DNA of 64,000 nt from UBA7803 sp041395905. GTDB lineage: Bacteria; Pseudomonadota; Gammaproteobacteria; Pseudomonadales; Azotimanducaceae. Every line of letters starts with the position of its first letter. Within the stretch, counting starts at the first letter, position 1. The notes beneath the pieces are model-generated. The model was not told where the DNA came from. It saw nothing but the letters and a program-made list of their open reading frames with translations, and ran no database searches. Shown one piece after another: positions 1 through 8,833 of the stretch. A program made the translations under genes and the position numbers. The stretch is taken from positions 1-64,000 of the forward strand of contig JAWKZP010000015.1 of assembly GCA_041395905.1 (NCBI GenBank), read 5' to 3'.

Positions 1-1
1 C

Positions 2-565
2 CGCTGGCTGACGCGGCGGGACCTGCCGCAATCGATTGGTCGGCTGTCCGGGTTCATGGGCAACGCGGGGATCCTGCTGCGGGCGCTGGCCTATGCCCTC
101 ATGCTCGGACGGGACGGCATGACCCGGGTGGGCGACTACGCCACGCTGAACGCCAATTACCTGGCCCGGCGCCTGGAGCAAGCCGGCTTCCGTCTGGCAT
201 ACCCGGGCCGGCGGGCAACGCATGAGTTCATTCTCACGTTCAGCGAGCAGGCCCGTCAGCTCGAGGTGACGGCCATGGACTTCGCCAAGCGGCTGCTCGA
301 CTACGGCATCCACTCGCCGACAACCTACTTCCCGTTGCTGGTGCCCGAATGCTTTCTGGTGGAGCCGACGGAAACCGAGACTCGTGCCGAGCTGGACGCG
401 TTCGTGGACGCGCTGGTGGCCATACAGGCGGAGGCCGAGGCGGATCCGGAGCTGGTGCGCAGCGCGCCGCACACGCTCCCGGTGCGGCGGCTCGACGACG
501 TGAAAGCGGCACGCGAGCTCAATCTCACCTGGCAGAGCGGGCCGGCCGCGGCGGTCACCCGGTGA
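2..565 (+). CDS. gcvPB: Glycine dehydrogenase (decarboxylating) subunit 2, C-terminal part
   Basis: This is the 3' end of the second subunit of the split P-protein of the glycine cleavage system, a cytoplasmic PLP enzyme that decarboxylates glycine and passes aminomethyl to the H-protein. The frame is open from base 2, so the start lies outside the window. The visible 187 residues carry the family's C-terminal features: a GFMGNAGILLRALAYAL stretch, then THEFILTF, and a YGIHSPTTYFPL block. The catalytic lysine region is upstream and not visible. The stop overlaps the 3' end of the convergent DUF255 gene by 11 bp. A split gcvPA/gcvPB arrangement differs from the fused GcvP of enteric bacteria. 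Confidence 0.9.
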   Translation, partial: RWLTRRDLPQSIGRLSGFMGNAGILLRALAYALMLGRDGMTRVGDYATLNANYLARRLEQAGFRLAYPGRRATHEFILTFSEQARQLEVTAMDFAKRLLDYGIHSPTTYFPLLVPECFLVEPTETETRAELDAFVDALVAIQAEAEADPELVRSAPHTLPVRRLDDVKAARELNLTWQSGPAAAVTR

Positions 566-2621
566 GCGTGCTTCGCAGAGCTGCAATGGATTCGATCGGC
601 AGCGAGCAGCTGGTGCCGCGGCACACATAGGCCACCGTGCGTTGCCGTAAGTCAGCGCTTACCAACTTCGGAAGGTACGCAGGAATCAACTTCGCGCCCT
701 CGTACGGAATCGCGTAAACCTGGCGCCACGGACGGTAGCCGGTGCTGGCCGCCGCCAGCCAGGGCTCCAGCTCAGCGGCGGGACCGCGAATCACGACCTG
801 CTCCTGGCCGACCATTTCGGCTTCCAGGGCAGACAGCAGGGAGCAGTGTCCGGCCGGATACTTCTCCATGTTGCTGCGAGCCCAAACGATCGTTCGGTTC
901 GCGGCATCCAGATAATCGGTCCGGCCGAACAGGTGTCCGGCCCTGGCCAGAACCTGGGCGGCGATGCCGTTGCCCGGTGGCAGCGCCTCGTCCACCGTGG
1001 GCTTGGGGCGGTGAATCAGCGCCTCCCCGTCGTGGGCGGTGAAGAAGAAGCCGCCGTGGTCCCGATCCTGGAACCGTGCCAGCAGCGCGTCGCCCAGATT
1101 CAGCAGCATTTGCGCGTCCTCGTCGCGCCAGCGCGCCGACAGCAGCGCCAGCAGGCCGTCCATCAGATAGGCGTGGTCGTCCAGATAGGCCGGATAACGC
1201 GGGCTGCCCTCGGTCCAGGTCGCGAGCAGGACGCCGTCGCGCCAGAGCTGAGCACGCACGAAGTCCGCTGCGTGTTGCGCCGCCTCGAGCCACTCCGAGC
1301 GCCCCAGAACCCGGGCTGCGCGGGCCAGACCCTTGATGGCAAGGCCGTTCCATCCAGCAAGGATCTTGTCGTCGCGTGCGGGCGCGATCCGGGTTTGGCG
1401 GGCCGCGAGCAGCTTCTGGCGTGCGGAGGCCAGCAGCGCATCCGCCGCATCCCGGTCCAGCGACAGGCGCGACACCACCGAGCGCCAGGCGTCGTTGCGG
1501 TGCAGGTTCCAACGGCCTTCGAAGTTCGCGGGCTTGTCCAGCCCGTACAGCGTCTCCACCACCAGATATTCGTCGTCGCTCAGCAGGCGCCGCACCTGAT
1601 CTCGGCGCCAAAGGTAGTAGCGGCCTTCCTCGCCTTCGGAGTCGGCGTCGAGCGCGGCGAAGAACCCACCGTCGGGATGGCGCATCTCGCGCAGCAGCCA
1701 GCCGGCCGTGTCCGCTACGGCGGTTTCGAACAGCTCGTCGGGTCCGATGCTCAGCGCGTCCGCGTACAGGGCGAGCAGTTGGCCATTGTCGTAAAGCATC
1801 TTTTCGAAATGCGGAATCATCCATTTCCGGTCCACCGAATAGCGGCAGAAACCGCCGCCCAGATGGTCGAAGATTCCGCCGCGTGCCATGCGCGTCAGGC
1901 TGATCATCACCATCTCCAGCGCCTCGCGATCCGCGTCGCCGGCGTCGCGCGCGCGCGCCCAGTGCCGCAGCAGCCGCTCCAGGGTGCTGGGCATGGGAAA
2001 CTTCGGCGCCTCGCCGAAGCCCCCTTCGGCGCGGTCGTACTGCGCGGCCAGCTGATCGCGCGCGAGGGTCAGCAGCTCGACGTCGCCGAGCTCACCGGGC
2101 CCGGGGGCCCCGGGTTCCAGCTCGGCAAGGATCCGACGCATCTTCTCGCCCTGGCCGGTGAGCTCGGCGCGCTGCTCGTCGAAGATCTGCCTGATGCGCA
2201 GCAGCAGGTCGACGAACCCGGGCAGCTGGTAGCGGGGAGCGCGCGGAAAGTAGGTGCCGCCGAAGAACGGCAGCAGCGTGTCCGGATCGAGAAACATGGT
2301 GAGCGGCCAGCCGCCGGTCTGGCGCGTGAGCAGCTGATGCGCCAGCTGATAGACACGATCCAGATCCGGCCGCTCCTCGCGGTCCACCTTGATGTTCACG
2401 AAGTGCCGGTTCATCACTTCTGCGGTGGCCGCGTCCTCGAACGATTCGTGGGCCATGACGTGACACCAGTGGCAGGACGAGTAGCCGATGGACAGCAGAA
2501 TGGGTTTCTGCTCGGCGCGCGCCAGCGTCAGCGCCTGGTCGTCCCACGGGTGCCAGTCCACCGGGTTGCCGGCGTGCTGTTTGAGATAGGGGCTGGTTTC
2601 CTGGCTCAGGCGGTTGCTCAT
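555..2621 (-). CDS. DUF255 thioredoxin-fold protein (YyaL/SSP411 family)
   Basis: A 688-residue member of the thioredoxin-domain DUF255 family. The N-terminal thioredoxin-like domain (about residues 1-170) contains SCHWCHVM with the CxxC-type pair C50/C53, followed by VDREERPDLD and TGGWPLTMFLDP, all diagnostic of the family. The rest is a six-hairpin glycosidase-like region (GGIFDHLGGGFCRYSVD, HFEKMLYDNGQL). Length is normal for full-length members. The biochemical role is not established in bacteria; a redox or sugar-related function has been suggested. The start is the ATG preceding NRLSQETSPYLKQH, a family-typical N-terminus. It is convergent with gcvPB and divergent from rppH. Confidence 0.9.
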   Translation of the reverse strand: MSNRLSQETSPYLKQHAGNPVDWHPWDDQALTLARAEQKPILLSIGYSSCHWCHVMAHESFEDAATAEVMNRHFVNIKVDREERPDLDRVYQLAHQLLTRQTGGWPLTMFLDPDTLLPFFGGTYFPRAPRYQLPGFVDLLLRIRQIFDEQRAELTGQGEKMRRILAELEPGAPGPGELGDVELLTLARDQLAAQYDRAEGGFGEAPKFPMPSTLERLLRHWARARDAGDADREALEMVMISLTRMARGGIFDHLGGGFCRYSVDRKWMIPHFEKMLYDNGQLLALYADALSIGPDELFETAVADTAGWLLREMRHPDGGFFAALDADSEGEEGRYYLWRRDQVRRLLSDDEYLVVETLYGLDKPANFEGRWNLHRNDAWRSVVSRLSLDRDAADALLASARQKLLAARQTRIAPARDDKILAGWNGLAIKGLARAARVLGRSEWLEAAQHAADFVRAQLWRDGVLLATWTEGSPRYPAYLDDHAYLMDGLLALLSARWRDEDAQMLLNLGDALLARFQDRDHGGFFFTAHDGEALIHRPKPTVDEALPPGNGIAAQVLARAGHLFGRTDYLDAANRTIVWARSNMEKYPAGHCSLLSALEAEMVGQEQVVIRGPAAELEPWLAAASTGYRPWRQVYAIPYEGAKLIPAYLPKLVSADLRQRTVAYVCRGTSCSLPIESIAALRSTLTG

Positions 2622-2691
2622 GGACGGGGATTGCTGCTCGAACGCCAGCTATCGTGCCACGGAACGCGGTGGTGGTTGGTATTTTTTCCGG

Positions 2692-2706
2692 GATTGAGGT
2701 TCAATC
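2692..2706. promoter_or_regulatory. Perfect inverted repeat upstream of rppH
   Basis: GATTGA-GGT-TCAATC forms a perfect 6-bp inverted repeat with a 3-bp centre, 26 bp upstream of the chosen rppH start in the 111-bp divergent gap. It could be an operator or part of a small RNA hairpin. No regulator can be named from the sequence. Confidence 0.3.
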
Positions 2707-2732
2707 GAAGCAGGTTTCATCGGATCCACAGC

Positions 2733-3227
2733 GTGGTTGACGCGGACGGATTTCGGCCCAACGTCGGAATCGTGCTCTCCAATGACCGGGGCCAGGTGCT
2801 CTGGGCGCGGCGCGTGGGCGGACGCGATGCCTGGCAGTTTCCGCAGGGTGGAATCCAGCCGGACGAATCCGTCGAGCAGGCACTGTTCCGCGAGCTCTAC
2901 GAGGAGGTGGGTCTCGGTGCGCAGAGCGTCGAGATCATCGCCCGCACCCGCGGCTGGCTGCGCTATCGGCTGCCCAAGCGGCTGCGCCGCTACAATTCAA
3001 CCCCCGGCTTCAAGGGCCAGAAGCAGAAGTGGTTCCTGTTGCGACTGCTGGACGACGAAGCGCAGGTGCAGATGGACCTGTCCGACAAGCCTGAGTTCGA
3101 CTACTGGCGCTGGGTGAGCTACTGGTACCCGGTCCGGCAGGTGGTGGATTTCAAGCGCGACGTCTATCGCCGTGCGCTCAAGGAGCTTGCCCCGCACCTG
3201 CCTTATCGCCGGCCCGACGAACTCTGA
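2733..3227 (+). CDS. rppH: RNA pyrophosphohydrolase RppH
   Basis: Nudix hydrolase that removes pyrophosphate from the 5' triphosphate of mRNA and so triggers RNase E decay. The 164-residue product has the full Nudix box at residues 39-61 (GG-x5-E-x7-RELYEEVGL) and the family-specific tail WRWVSYWYPVRQVVDFKRDVYRR. The start is GTG at 2733, giving VVDADGFRPNVGI, which aligns with the usual MIDxDGFRPNVGI N-terminus. The open frame extends far upstream, but that part is antisense to the DUF255 gene. The stop TGA overlaps the ATG of ptsP by one base, matching the conserved rppH-ptsP pairing. Confidence 0.95.
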   Translation: MVDADGFRPNVGIVLSNDRGQVLWARRVGGRDAWQFPQGGIQPDESVEQALFRELYEEVGLGAQSVEIIARTRGWLRYRLPKRLRRYNSTPGFKGQKQKWFLLRLLDDEAQVQMDLSDKPEFDYWRWVSYWYPVRQVVDFKRDVYRRALKELAPHLPYRRPDEL

Positions 3228-5512
3228 TGCTTACCGTCCTGCGCCGCATCGTCCAGGACGTCGCTGCCGCCGCATCGTTTCAGCATGCGCTGGACATCAT
3301 CGTGCGTGAAGTGCAGGCCGCTCTGGGCACCGAGGTCTGCTCCATCTACCTGCTCAGCCCGGAAGCCGACCGTTATCTGTTCGTGGCTACCGAGGGTCTG
3401 AACAAGGCCGCGGTGGGGAAGCTGTCCCTGGGTCTGGGGCAGGGGTTGGTGACGCTGGTTGCGGAGCGAGCCGAGCCGCTCAACCTTGACGACGCCACGT
3501 CGCACCCGCGCTTCCACTTCATGCCCGAGATCGGCGAAGAGGCGTTCAACGCTTTTCTCGGCGTGCCCGTAATTCATCACCGGCAGGTGCTGGGCGTGCT
3601 CATCGTGCAGCAGCGCGAGAAACGCAGGTTCGACGAGAGCGAGGAAGCGTTTCTAGTGACCCTGGCCGCCCAGCTGGCCACCGCCATCGCCCACGCCGAG
3701 GCCACCGGCGATATCAAGAAGCTTTTCGATCGCGCGGCGGGCCAGGAATCCCACGTCACCGATGCCATGTACCGCGGAATTGCCGGCTCGCCGGGCATCT
3801 GCATCGGCACCGCGGTGGTCATGCAGCCGGCGGCGTCGCTGGAATCGGTGCCGGAACGCGAAACCGACGACGTCACCACCGAACTGCAGGTGCTGGATCG
3901 CGCAATCACCGCCGTGCGCGCGGATATCCGGCGCATCAGCGAGGACTTCGCCCAGAGCCTGCCGCAGGAGGAGCTGGCGCTGTTCGACGCCTACCTGCAC
4001 ATGCTGGACGACAACGCCCTGGCCGGCGATTTCCGCGACCGGGTGCGGCGCGGCCAGTGGGCCCAGGGCGCCCTCAAGCAGGTGATCCGCGAGCACGTCC
4101 GGCGTTTCGAAGACATGGACGATCCCTACCTGCGCGAGCGCGGCGCCGATGTGCGCGATCTCGGGCTGCGCGTGCTCGCATACCTGCAGGACATCCGGCA
4201 GCGCAAGCTCTACTTCCCCCCGGACACGGTTCTCGTGGGTGACGAGGTGACCCCCGGGATGCTGGCCAACGTGCCCGCGGACCGGCTCAAGGGCATCGTC
4301 TCGGTACGTGGCTCGGGCAGCTCGCACGTGGCCATTCTGGCCCGCGCGCTCGACGTGCCGGCGGTGATGGGCGCCGTGGACCTGCAGATTCTCGATCTCG
4401 AAGGCCAGTCGATGATCGTCGACGGCTACTACGGCGAGGTGTTCCTCAACCCGTCCAACCAGCTGGCGGACAGCTACCAGTCCCTCATCGCCGAGGAACG
4501 TGAGTTCTCTCTGGAGCTCGAAGAGCTCAAGGAGCTGCCGGCCATTTCCCGCGATGGTTATCGGCTGCAGCTGTGGGTGAACATAGGCCTCACCGGGGAC
4601 ATCTCGCGGTCGCTGGATCGGGGCGCCGAAGGCATCGGGCTGTTCCGGACCGAAGTGCCGTTCATGACCAAGGACCGCTTTCCGACGGAGGAAGAGCAAC
4701 GCCTGCTGTACCGGGAGCACATGGTGGCGTTCGAGCCGAAACCCGTGACCATGCGCAGCCTCGACATCGGCGGCGACAAGGCGCTGTCGTACTTTCCCAT
4801 CATCGAGGACAACCCCTTTCTCGGCTGGCGCGGCATCCGGGTAACCCTGGACCACCCCGAGATCTTCATGGTGCAGGCCCGGGCGATGATCAAGGCCAAC
4901 GCCGGTCTGCGCGGCGAGCTGCGCATCATGCTGCCCATGATCTCGAGCATCAGCGAGGTGGAGGAGGCCAAGGCGCTGGTGCACAGGGCCTACATCGAAG
5001 TGCTGGAGGAAGGCGTTCAGGTCAAGCAGCCCCAGGTCGGCGTGATGGTGGAAGTCCCCGCCGCCGTCTACCAGGCACGCGAGCTGGCGCGCCGGGTGGA
5101 CTTTCTGGCCGTGGGCTCCAACGACCTCACCCAGTACATGCTGGCCGTCGACCGCAACAACCCGCGGGTGGCCGAGCTGTACCAGGAAACCCACCCGGCG
5201 GTGCTGCAGGCACTGCGCGACGTGGCCAGAGCCGCCCACCGGGAAGGGATCGGTATCGGCATCTGCGGCGAGCTGGCCGGTACGCCAGTCGGTGCCGTGC
5301 TGCTCATGGCCATGGGCTACTACGTGCTGTCGATGAACGCCACCAACCTGCCCAAGGTGAAATGGGTGCTGCGCAACGTCAAGCGCACGGATGCACGCCG
5401 CATGCTGGCGCGCGTGCTGCGCATGAGCACTGCCGCCGAGGTGCAGCAGTACATGCGCAGCCAGCTGGTCCGCATCGGCCTCGGCCGGGTGGTGCCGTCC
5501 TACCACGCGTGA
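3227..5512 (+). CDS. ptsP: Phosphoenolpyruvate-protein phosphotransferase PtsP (Enzyme I-Ntr)
   Basis: First enzyme of the nitrogen-related PTS: it autophosphorylates from PEP and passes phosphate to NPr (PtsO) and then PtsN. The 761 residues comprise an N-terminal GAF domain (about 15-160), a PEP-utilising N-terminal domain, the mobile domain with phosphohistidine H367 in RGSGSSHVAILARAL, and the TIM-barrel PEP-binding domain with the cysteine of GICGELAG at C680. IGLFRTEVPFM and GSNDLTQYMLAVDRNN are also intact. It starts at the ATG overlapping the rppH stop. No ptsN or ptsO is in the window, so its partners lie elsewhere. Confidence 0.95.
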   Translation: MLTVLRRIVQDVAAAASFQHALDIIVREVQAALGTEVCSIYLLSPEADRYLFVATEGLNKAAVGKLSLGLGQGLVTLVAERAEPLNLDDATSHPRFHFMPEIGEEAFNAFLGVPVIHHRQVLGVLIVQQREKRRFDESEEAFLVTLAAQLATAIAHAEATGDIKKLFDRAAGQESHVTDAMYRGIAGSPGICIGTAVVMQPAASLESVPERETDDVTTELQVLDRAITAVRADIRRISEDFAQSLPQEELALFDAYLHMLDDNALAGDFRDRVRRGQWAQGALKQVIREHVRRFEDMDDPYLRERGADVRDLGLRVLAYLQDIRQRKLYFPPDTVLVGDEVTPGMLANVPADRLKGIVSVRGSGSSHVAILARALDVPAVMGAVDLQILDLEGQSMIVDGYYGEVFLNPSNQLADSYQSLIAEEREFSLELEELKELPAISRDGYRLQLWVNIGLTGDISRSLDRGAEGIGLFRTEVPFMTKDRFPTEEEQRLLYREHMVAFEPKPVTMRSLDIGGDKALSYFPIIEDNPFLGWRGIRVTLDHPEIFMVQARAMIKANAGLRGELRIMLPMISSISEVEEAKALVHRAYIEVLEEGVQVKQPQVGVMVEVPAAVYQARELARRVDFLAVGSNDLTQYMLAVDRNNPRVAELYQETHPAVLQALRDVARAAHREGIGIGICGELAGTPVGAVLLMAMGYYVLSMNATNLPKVKWVLRNVKRTDARRMLARVLRMSTAAEVQQYMRSQLVRIGLGRVVPSYHA

Positions 5513-5528
5513 GCCGCCTGCCCGGCAG

Positions 5529-5545
5529 CGGCGCGCCGCGCGCCG
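5529..5545. terminator. GC-rich hairpin between convergent ptsP and phoD
   Basis: CGGCGCG and CGCGCCG form a 7-bp stem with a CCG loop in the 37-bp gap between two convergent stop codons. There is no T-tract on either side, so intrinsic termination is uncertain; it could act as a 3'-end stabiliser. Confidence 0.4.
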
Positions 5546-5549
5546 TCAC

Positions 5550-7133
5550 TCAGACGCTGTCGCGGACCAGGTGATTGGCGCCGCGCTCCGTCACATAGGC
5601 AGCGCCGAGATGCTCGCCCGGGATCCGTGAGCGGATGTCGTCGACGAACCAGAACTCGCCGCGCAGGCGCTCGCCATCGACATCGAGCAGCAGGTAACCG
5701 TGTTCACGCAGGTTCACGTAGTGCATGTGCGGGCGGTCGCGAACGATGGCGACTTCGCGCTGGGCGGCCGTTGCGGCGTCGCCCCAGGGGCCGGGCGAGG
5801 TGACCGAGGTGGTCACCAGCTCCACGGCCAGCGACCCGCGGCCGGTTGCCGGGTCGTAGCCGGCACCGAGGGGATCGCGGGCGATGTCCAGCGCCCACGC
5901 GCTGTGAATGTCGCCGGTGAGCACTACCAGGTCGTCGATCCGCTCGGCTGCCAGCTGATCCAGCACGGTGTCGCGTGAAGCCGGGTAGCCGTCCCACTGA
6001 TCCGTGTTGAGCAGCACGCCTTCGTCGTCGACCAGCTGGCCGAACATGAGCTGCTGGCCGAGCAGCCGCCAGCCGCTGCCCTCACGGCTGGAGCGTCGCA
6101 GCTGCTCCGCCAGCCAGGCCTGCTGGTCCGGGCCGAGAATGGTTCGTGCCGGGTCCGCGAGACCCGCGGCGTCGTGACGATCTGCGAGCTGGCGGGTCCG
6201 GCCGTGCAGCCGGGTATCCAGCAGGATCAGATCCGCGAGCGCGCCGAACCGGAAGCTTCGGTAGATGAACGGTCCGCCGGCCGACGGCTGCTCACGAATC
6301 GGCAGCCATTCGTGGTAGGCCTGCACGGCCGCGGCTTTGCGGGTCGCCCAGTCGCCTTCGCCGAGCTCGGGATTGTGGTTCTCGGCGCCGTCGCGCCAGC
6401 TGTTGTTGGCGCTCTCGTGGTCGTCCCAGATGCAGATCCAGGGGTGCTGGCGATGCGCTTCCTGCAGATCCGGGTCACGCTTGTACTGGGCGTGGCGGGC
6501 GCGATAGTCGTCGAGGCTGACGATTTCCCGCGGCGGGAAATGCACGCGGTCGAACTCCGCGCCGTTGCCGTAGTCGCCGGGTGCGTACTCGTACAGGTAG
6601 TCGCCGAGGTGCAGCACTGCATCGAGGTCCGCGCGCTCGGCGACGCGAGCGTAGACGTTGAAGAAACCGAACGGCAGATTCGAGCAGCTGACCACGGCGA
6701 AGCGCAGACGGCTCACCGTACGTTCCGGCAGGGTGCGGGTCCGGCCGATGGGGCTGATCTCGCCGCTCGCCTCGAAGCGATAGTAGTAGGTGCGCCCCGG
6801 CTCGAGGCCGAGGGCGTCCACCTTGACCGTGTGATCGCGCGCGGGCAGCGCGGTCACCACCCCCTGATCGACGACCCGGCGCAGGTCCGGGTCGCTGGCG
6901 ATCAGCCAGCGCACAGGCACCTGAGCGCCAGGGGCGGCGCTCACGCGTGTCCACAGAATCACGCGATCGCCCAGCGGATCGCCGCTGGCGATACCGTGCT
7001 GGAAGATCTCGTTGCCGACGGCCGCGTCCGCGGCGCCGGCGCGGCTCGAGATGCCCCCAGCGCAGCCGCCGCCGGCCGCCGCGCTTGCCGCTGCGACCGC
7101 GCTGGTAGCGAGAAATTCACGTCGCGTGACCAT
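5550..7133 (-). CDS. phoD: PhoD-like alkaline phosphatase/phosphodiesterase, Tat-exported
   Basis: A 527-residue PhoD-family metallophosphoesterase, expected to release phosphate from phosphomono- or diesters outside the cytoplasm. The N-terminus carries a twin-arginine signal (TRREFLAT followed by an Ala-rich stretch to about residue 33). The body has family blocks DPLGDRVILWTRV, VVSCSN, HLGDYLYEY, WDDHESANN, LLDTRLHGR and VVLTGDIHSAW, which carry the metal ligands. A cysteine at residue 23 or 24 lies in a Gly-rich context without a good lipobox. It lies 105 bp downstream of the SDR gene on the same strand. No Pho box was recognised. Confidence 0.9.
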   Translation of the reverse strand: MVTRREFLATSAVAAASAAAGGGCAGGISSRAGAADAAVGNEIFQHGIASGDPLGDRVILWTRVSAAPGAQVPVRWLIASDPDLRRVVDQGVVTALPARDHTVKVDALGLEPGRTYYYRFEASGEISPIGRTRTLPERTVSRLRFAVVSCSNLPFGFFNVYARVAERADLDAVLHLGDYLYEYAPGDYGNGAEFDRVHFPPREIVSLDDYRARHAQYKRDPDLQEAHRQHPWICIWDDHESANNSWRDGAENHNPELGEGDWATRKAAAVQAYHEWLPIREQPSAGGPFIYRSFRFGALADLILLDTRLHGRTRQLADRHDAAGLADPARTILGPDQQAWLAEQLRRSSREGSGWRLLGQQLMFGQLVDDEGVLLNTDQWDGYPASRDTVLDQLAAERIDDLVVLTGDIHSAWALDIARDPLGAGYDPATGRGSLAVELVTTSVTSPGPWGDAATAAQREVAIVRDRPHMHYVNLREHGYLLLDVDGERLRGEFWFVDDIRSRIPGEHLGAAYVTERGANHLVRDSV

Positions 7134-7238
7134 GTCGTCCCTCCCCGGGTTGCCGGCGGCTCACACTGAGACGCCGGAATGATCTCTGTCAGCGGCCGTC
7201 GGCCGGTCCTTCCTCTGCGGCTGCTGCCGGTGGACGTC

Positions 7239-8036
7239 TCAGACGACCCGGCACAGGCCGCCGTCCATGTTGATGGCGCAGCCGGTCACGTAGGACGCTG
7301 CCTCGCTGGCGAGAAACAGCGCCAGGTTGGCGGCCTCCTCCGCTCGTCCCAGCCGCCCCATTGGCAATCCGGCGCCCTGGGCGGCGATGTATTCCTCCAG
7401 GCTCTGGTTGCTGCCGGACGCCTCGTAGCGGCGCCGAATCTGGTCGCTCTCGATGAAGCCGATCAGCATGGCATTCACCAGTATGTTGTGACCCGCCCCT
7501 TCGCCGGCCAGCACCTTGGTGAGTGCCATGCCCGCGGCGCGGCTGACCGAGGTGGGCGCGGTGTTGGCGCCGGGAGTCTTCGCCGCCACGTTGAGCAGAT
7601 TGATGATCCGACCCCAGCGTTGCGCCTTCATGTACGGCCAGGCGAGCCGAGCCAGACGGATGGCGGCGAACAGCTTCAGATCCAGGTCGGCCTGCCAGTC
7701 CGCATCCGTGACCGACTCGAACGGCTGCGCCGCCGCGCGCCCGGCGTTGTTGACCACGATGTCTACCTTGCCGAGCGTAGCTTCGACACGCTCGAAATAG
7801 TCCGCCAGCTGCCCGGCATCGGCCACGTCACAGACGAATCCGGCGATGGCGGCGCTCGCGGGCGCCGCGGCGCGCCCGGCACCGATGTCTTCACAGGCAG
7901 CGTCGATCGGCCCCTGGCGGCGCGCCAGAATGGCCACGCGCGCGCCCGACTGGTAGTAGGCACGAGCGGTGGCGAGCCCGATACCCAGGCTGGCGCCGGT
8001 GATCAGGGCAGTGTGTCCCTCGAGGCTGGTGTTCAT
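7239..8036 (-). CDS. Short-chain dehydrogenase/reductase
   Basis: A 265-residue classical SDR. The nucleotide-binding motif TGASLGIGLA lies near residue 14 and NNAG near residue 95. The catalytic region is atypical: where YxxxK is expected the sequence reads NVAAKTPGANTAPTSVSRAAGMALTK, so the usual Tyr is replaced by a Thr/Ser-rich segment while the following Ser/Lys context remains. The C-terminus YVTGCAINMDGG is typical of 3-oxoacyl-reductase-like members. The start ATG overlaps the stop of the upstream NRDE gene by 4 bp (ATGA), so the two are probably co-translated. The substrate cannot be predicted and activity may be altered. Confidence 0.85.
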   Translation of the reverse strand: MNTSLEGHTALITGASLGIGLATARAYYQSGARVAILARRQGPIDAACEDIGAGRAAAPASAAIAGFVCDVADAGQLADYFERVEATLGKVDIVVNNAGRAAAQPFESVTDADWQADLDLKLFAAIRLARLAWPYMKAQRWGRIINLLNVAAKTPGANTAPTSVSRAAGMALTKVLAGEGAGHNILVNAMLIGFIESDQIRRRYEASGSNQSLEEYIAAQGAGLPMGRLGRAEEAANLALFLASEAASYVTGCAINMDGGLCRVV

Positions 8037-8791
8037 GCGTCCTGTCTCCCCGTTGCGAAGGCGAACTCCGCACGCTCCCCCGGTACGCCCCGGGGACCGT
8101 ACAGCTGCTCGGCGAACTCGATGCGCCCGCGCTGCACGATCAGCGCCGTGCTGGCGCGGGTGCCGTAATCTTCGCCGGCGATGAAGCGGGGCGCCACCCG
8201 CCGCTCCAGCTCGAGCGGGCGCCCTCGCCGGGGCAGCTCGTCGTCCGCCGGGACGCTGCGGTCCCCCAGCACCTGCAGCAGCGCGTCGATGGAGGGCCGC
8301 GGCTCCAGGACGCTGGCGAGCGCGGCCCGGCCGCTGACTACCTTGGGCCAGCTCGCGCCCAGCTCGGCGTTGGCCAGACCGTAGATCCCGGGCGCCAGCA
8401 CCTCGGTGAATCCGCGGTTGGACGTGTATACCAGCTCCGTGCCGTCCCATAACAGCAGGTTGAACCCGCGGTAGTGCAGTCCGTGCAGGTGACGCGCGAA
8501 GTCCTGAGCGCTGCTGGCGCTCTGCAGAAATGCGGAGGTCAGGGCGCCGCGCGACAGTGGGGCCTCCGAGGGGCCTTCCTCCGCGAAATTGGTGACGGTG
8601 GCGAAGCGGCCGCTGCGGGTGACGCCGAGCCAGGTGCCGCCAGCGGAAAGATCCCGCCCGGCGAGCAGGTCCGGGTGGTCTTCCCAATGGTGTGCGCTCT
8701 GCGCGGGGCGTGCGTAGAATTCGTCCCGGTTCGCTGCCACCACCAGCGGCTGCTCCGAATCGGGTCTGTAGGCGAATAGCACCAGGCACAT
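8033..8791 (-). CDS. NRDE (TANGO2-like) family protein
   Basis: A 252-residue member of the NRDE/TANGO2 family, recognised by MCLVLFAY at the N-terminus, AANRDEFYARP (residues 19-29), GGTWLGVTRSGRFATVTNF and FNLLLWDG. The molecular activity of bacterial members is not firmly established; the eukaryotic relative has been linked to lipid or haem handling. The start is the ATG immediately before CLVLFAY; the long open frame upstream is antisense to lgt and is not coding. It is divergent from lgt with 42 bp between starts and is translationally coupled to the downstream SDR. Confidence 0.88.
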   Translation of the reverse strand: MCLVLFAYRPDSEQPLVVAANRDEFYARPAQSAHHWEDHPDLLAGRDLSAGGTWLGVTRSGRFATVTNFAEEGPSEAPLSRGALTSAFLQSASSAQDFARHLHGLHYRGFNLLLWDGTELVYTSNRGFTEVLAPGIYGLANAELGASWPKVVSGRAALASVLEPRPSIDALLQVLGDRSVPADDELPRRGRPLELERRVAPRFIAGEDYGTRASTALIVQRGRIEFAEQLYGPRGVPGERAEFAFATGRQDA

Positions 8792-8833
8792 GCGGGCGGC
8801 AGTGTACCAGAGGACAGCGAGAGGAAACCGCCC

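Noticed and set aside
846..2732. Long plus-strand open frame leading into rppH
   Set aside because: It is antisense to the DUF255 gene, which has clear family motifs. High GC at third positions keeps the opposite strand open. RppH homology begins only at 2733.
3653..5506. 617-codon minus-strand open frame opposite ptsP
   Set aside because: Antisense shadow of ptsP; composition is His/Gln/Val-rich with no motif.
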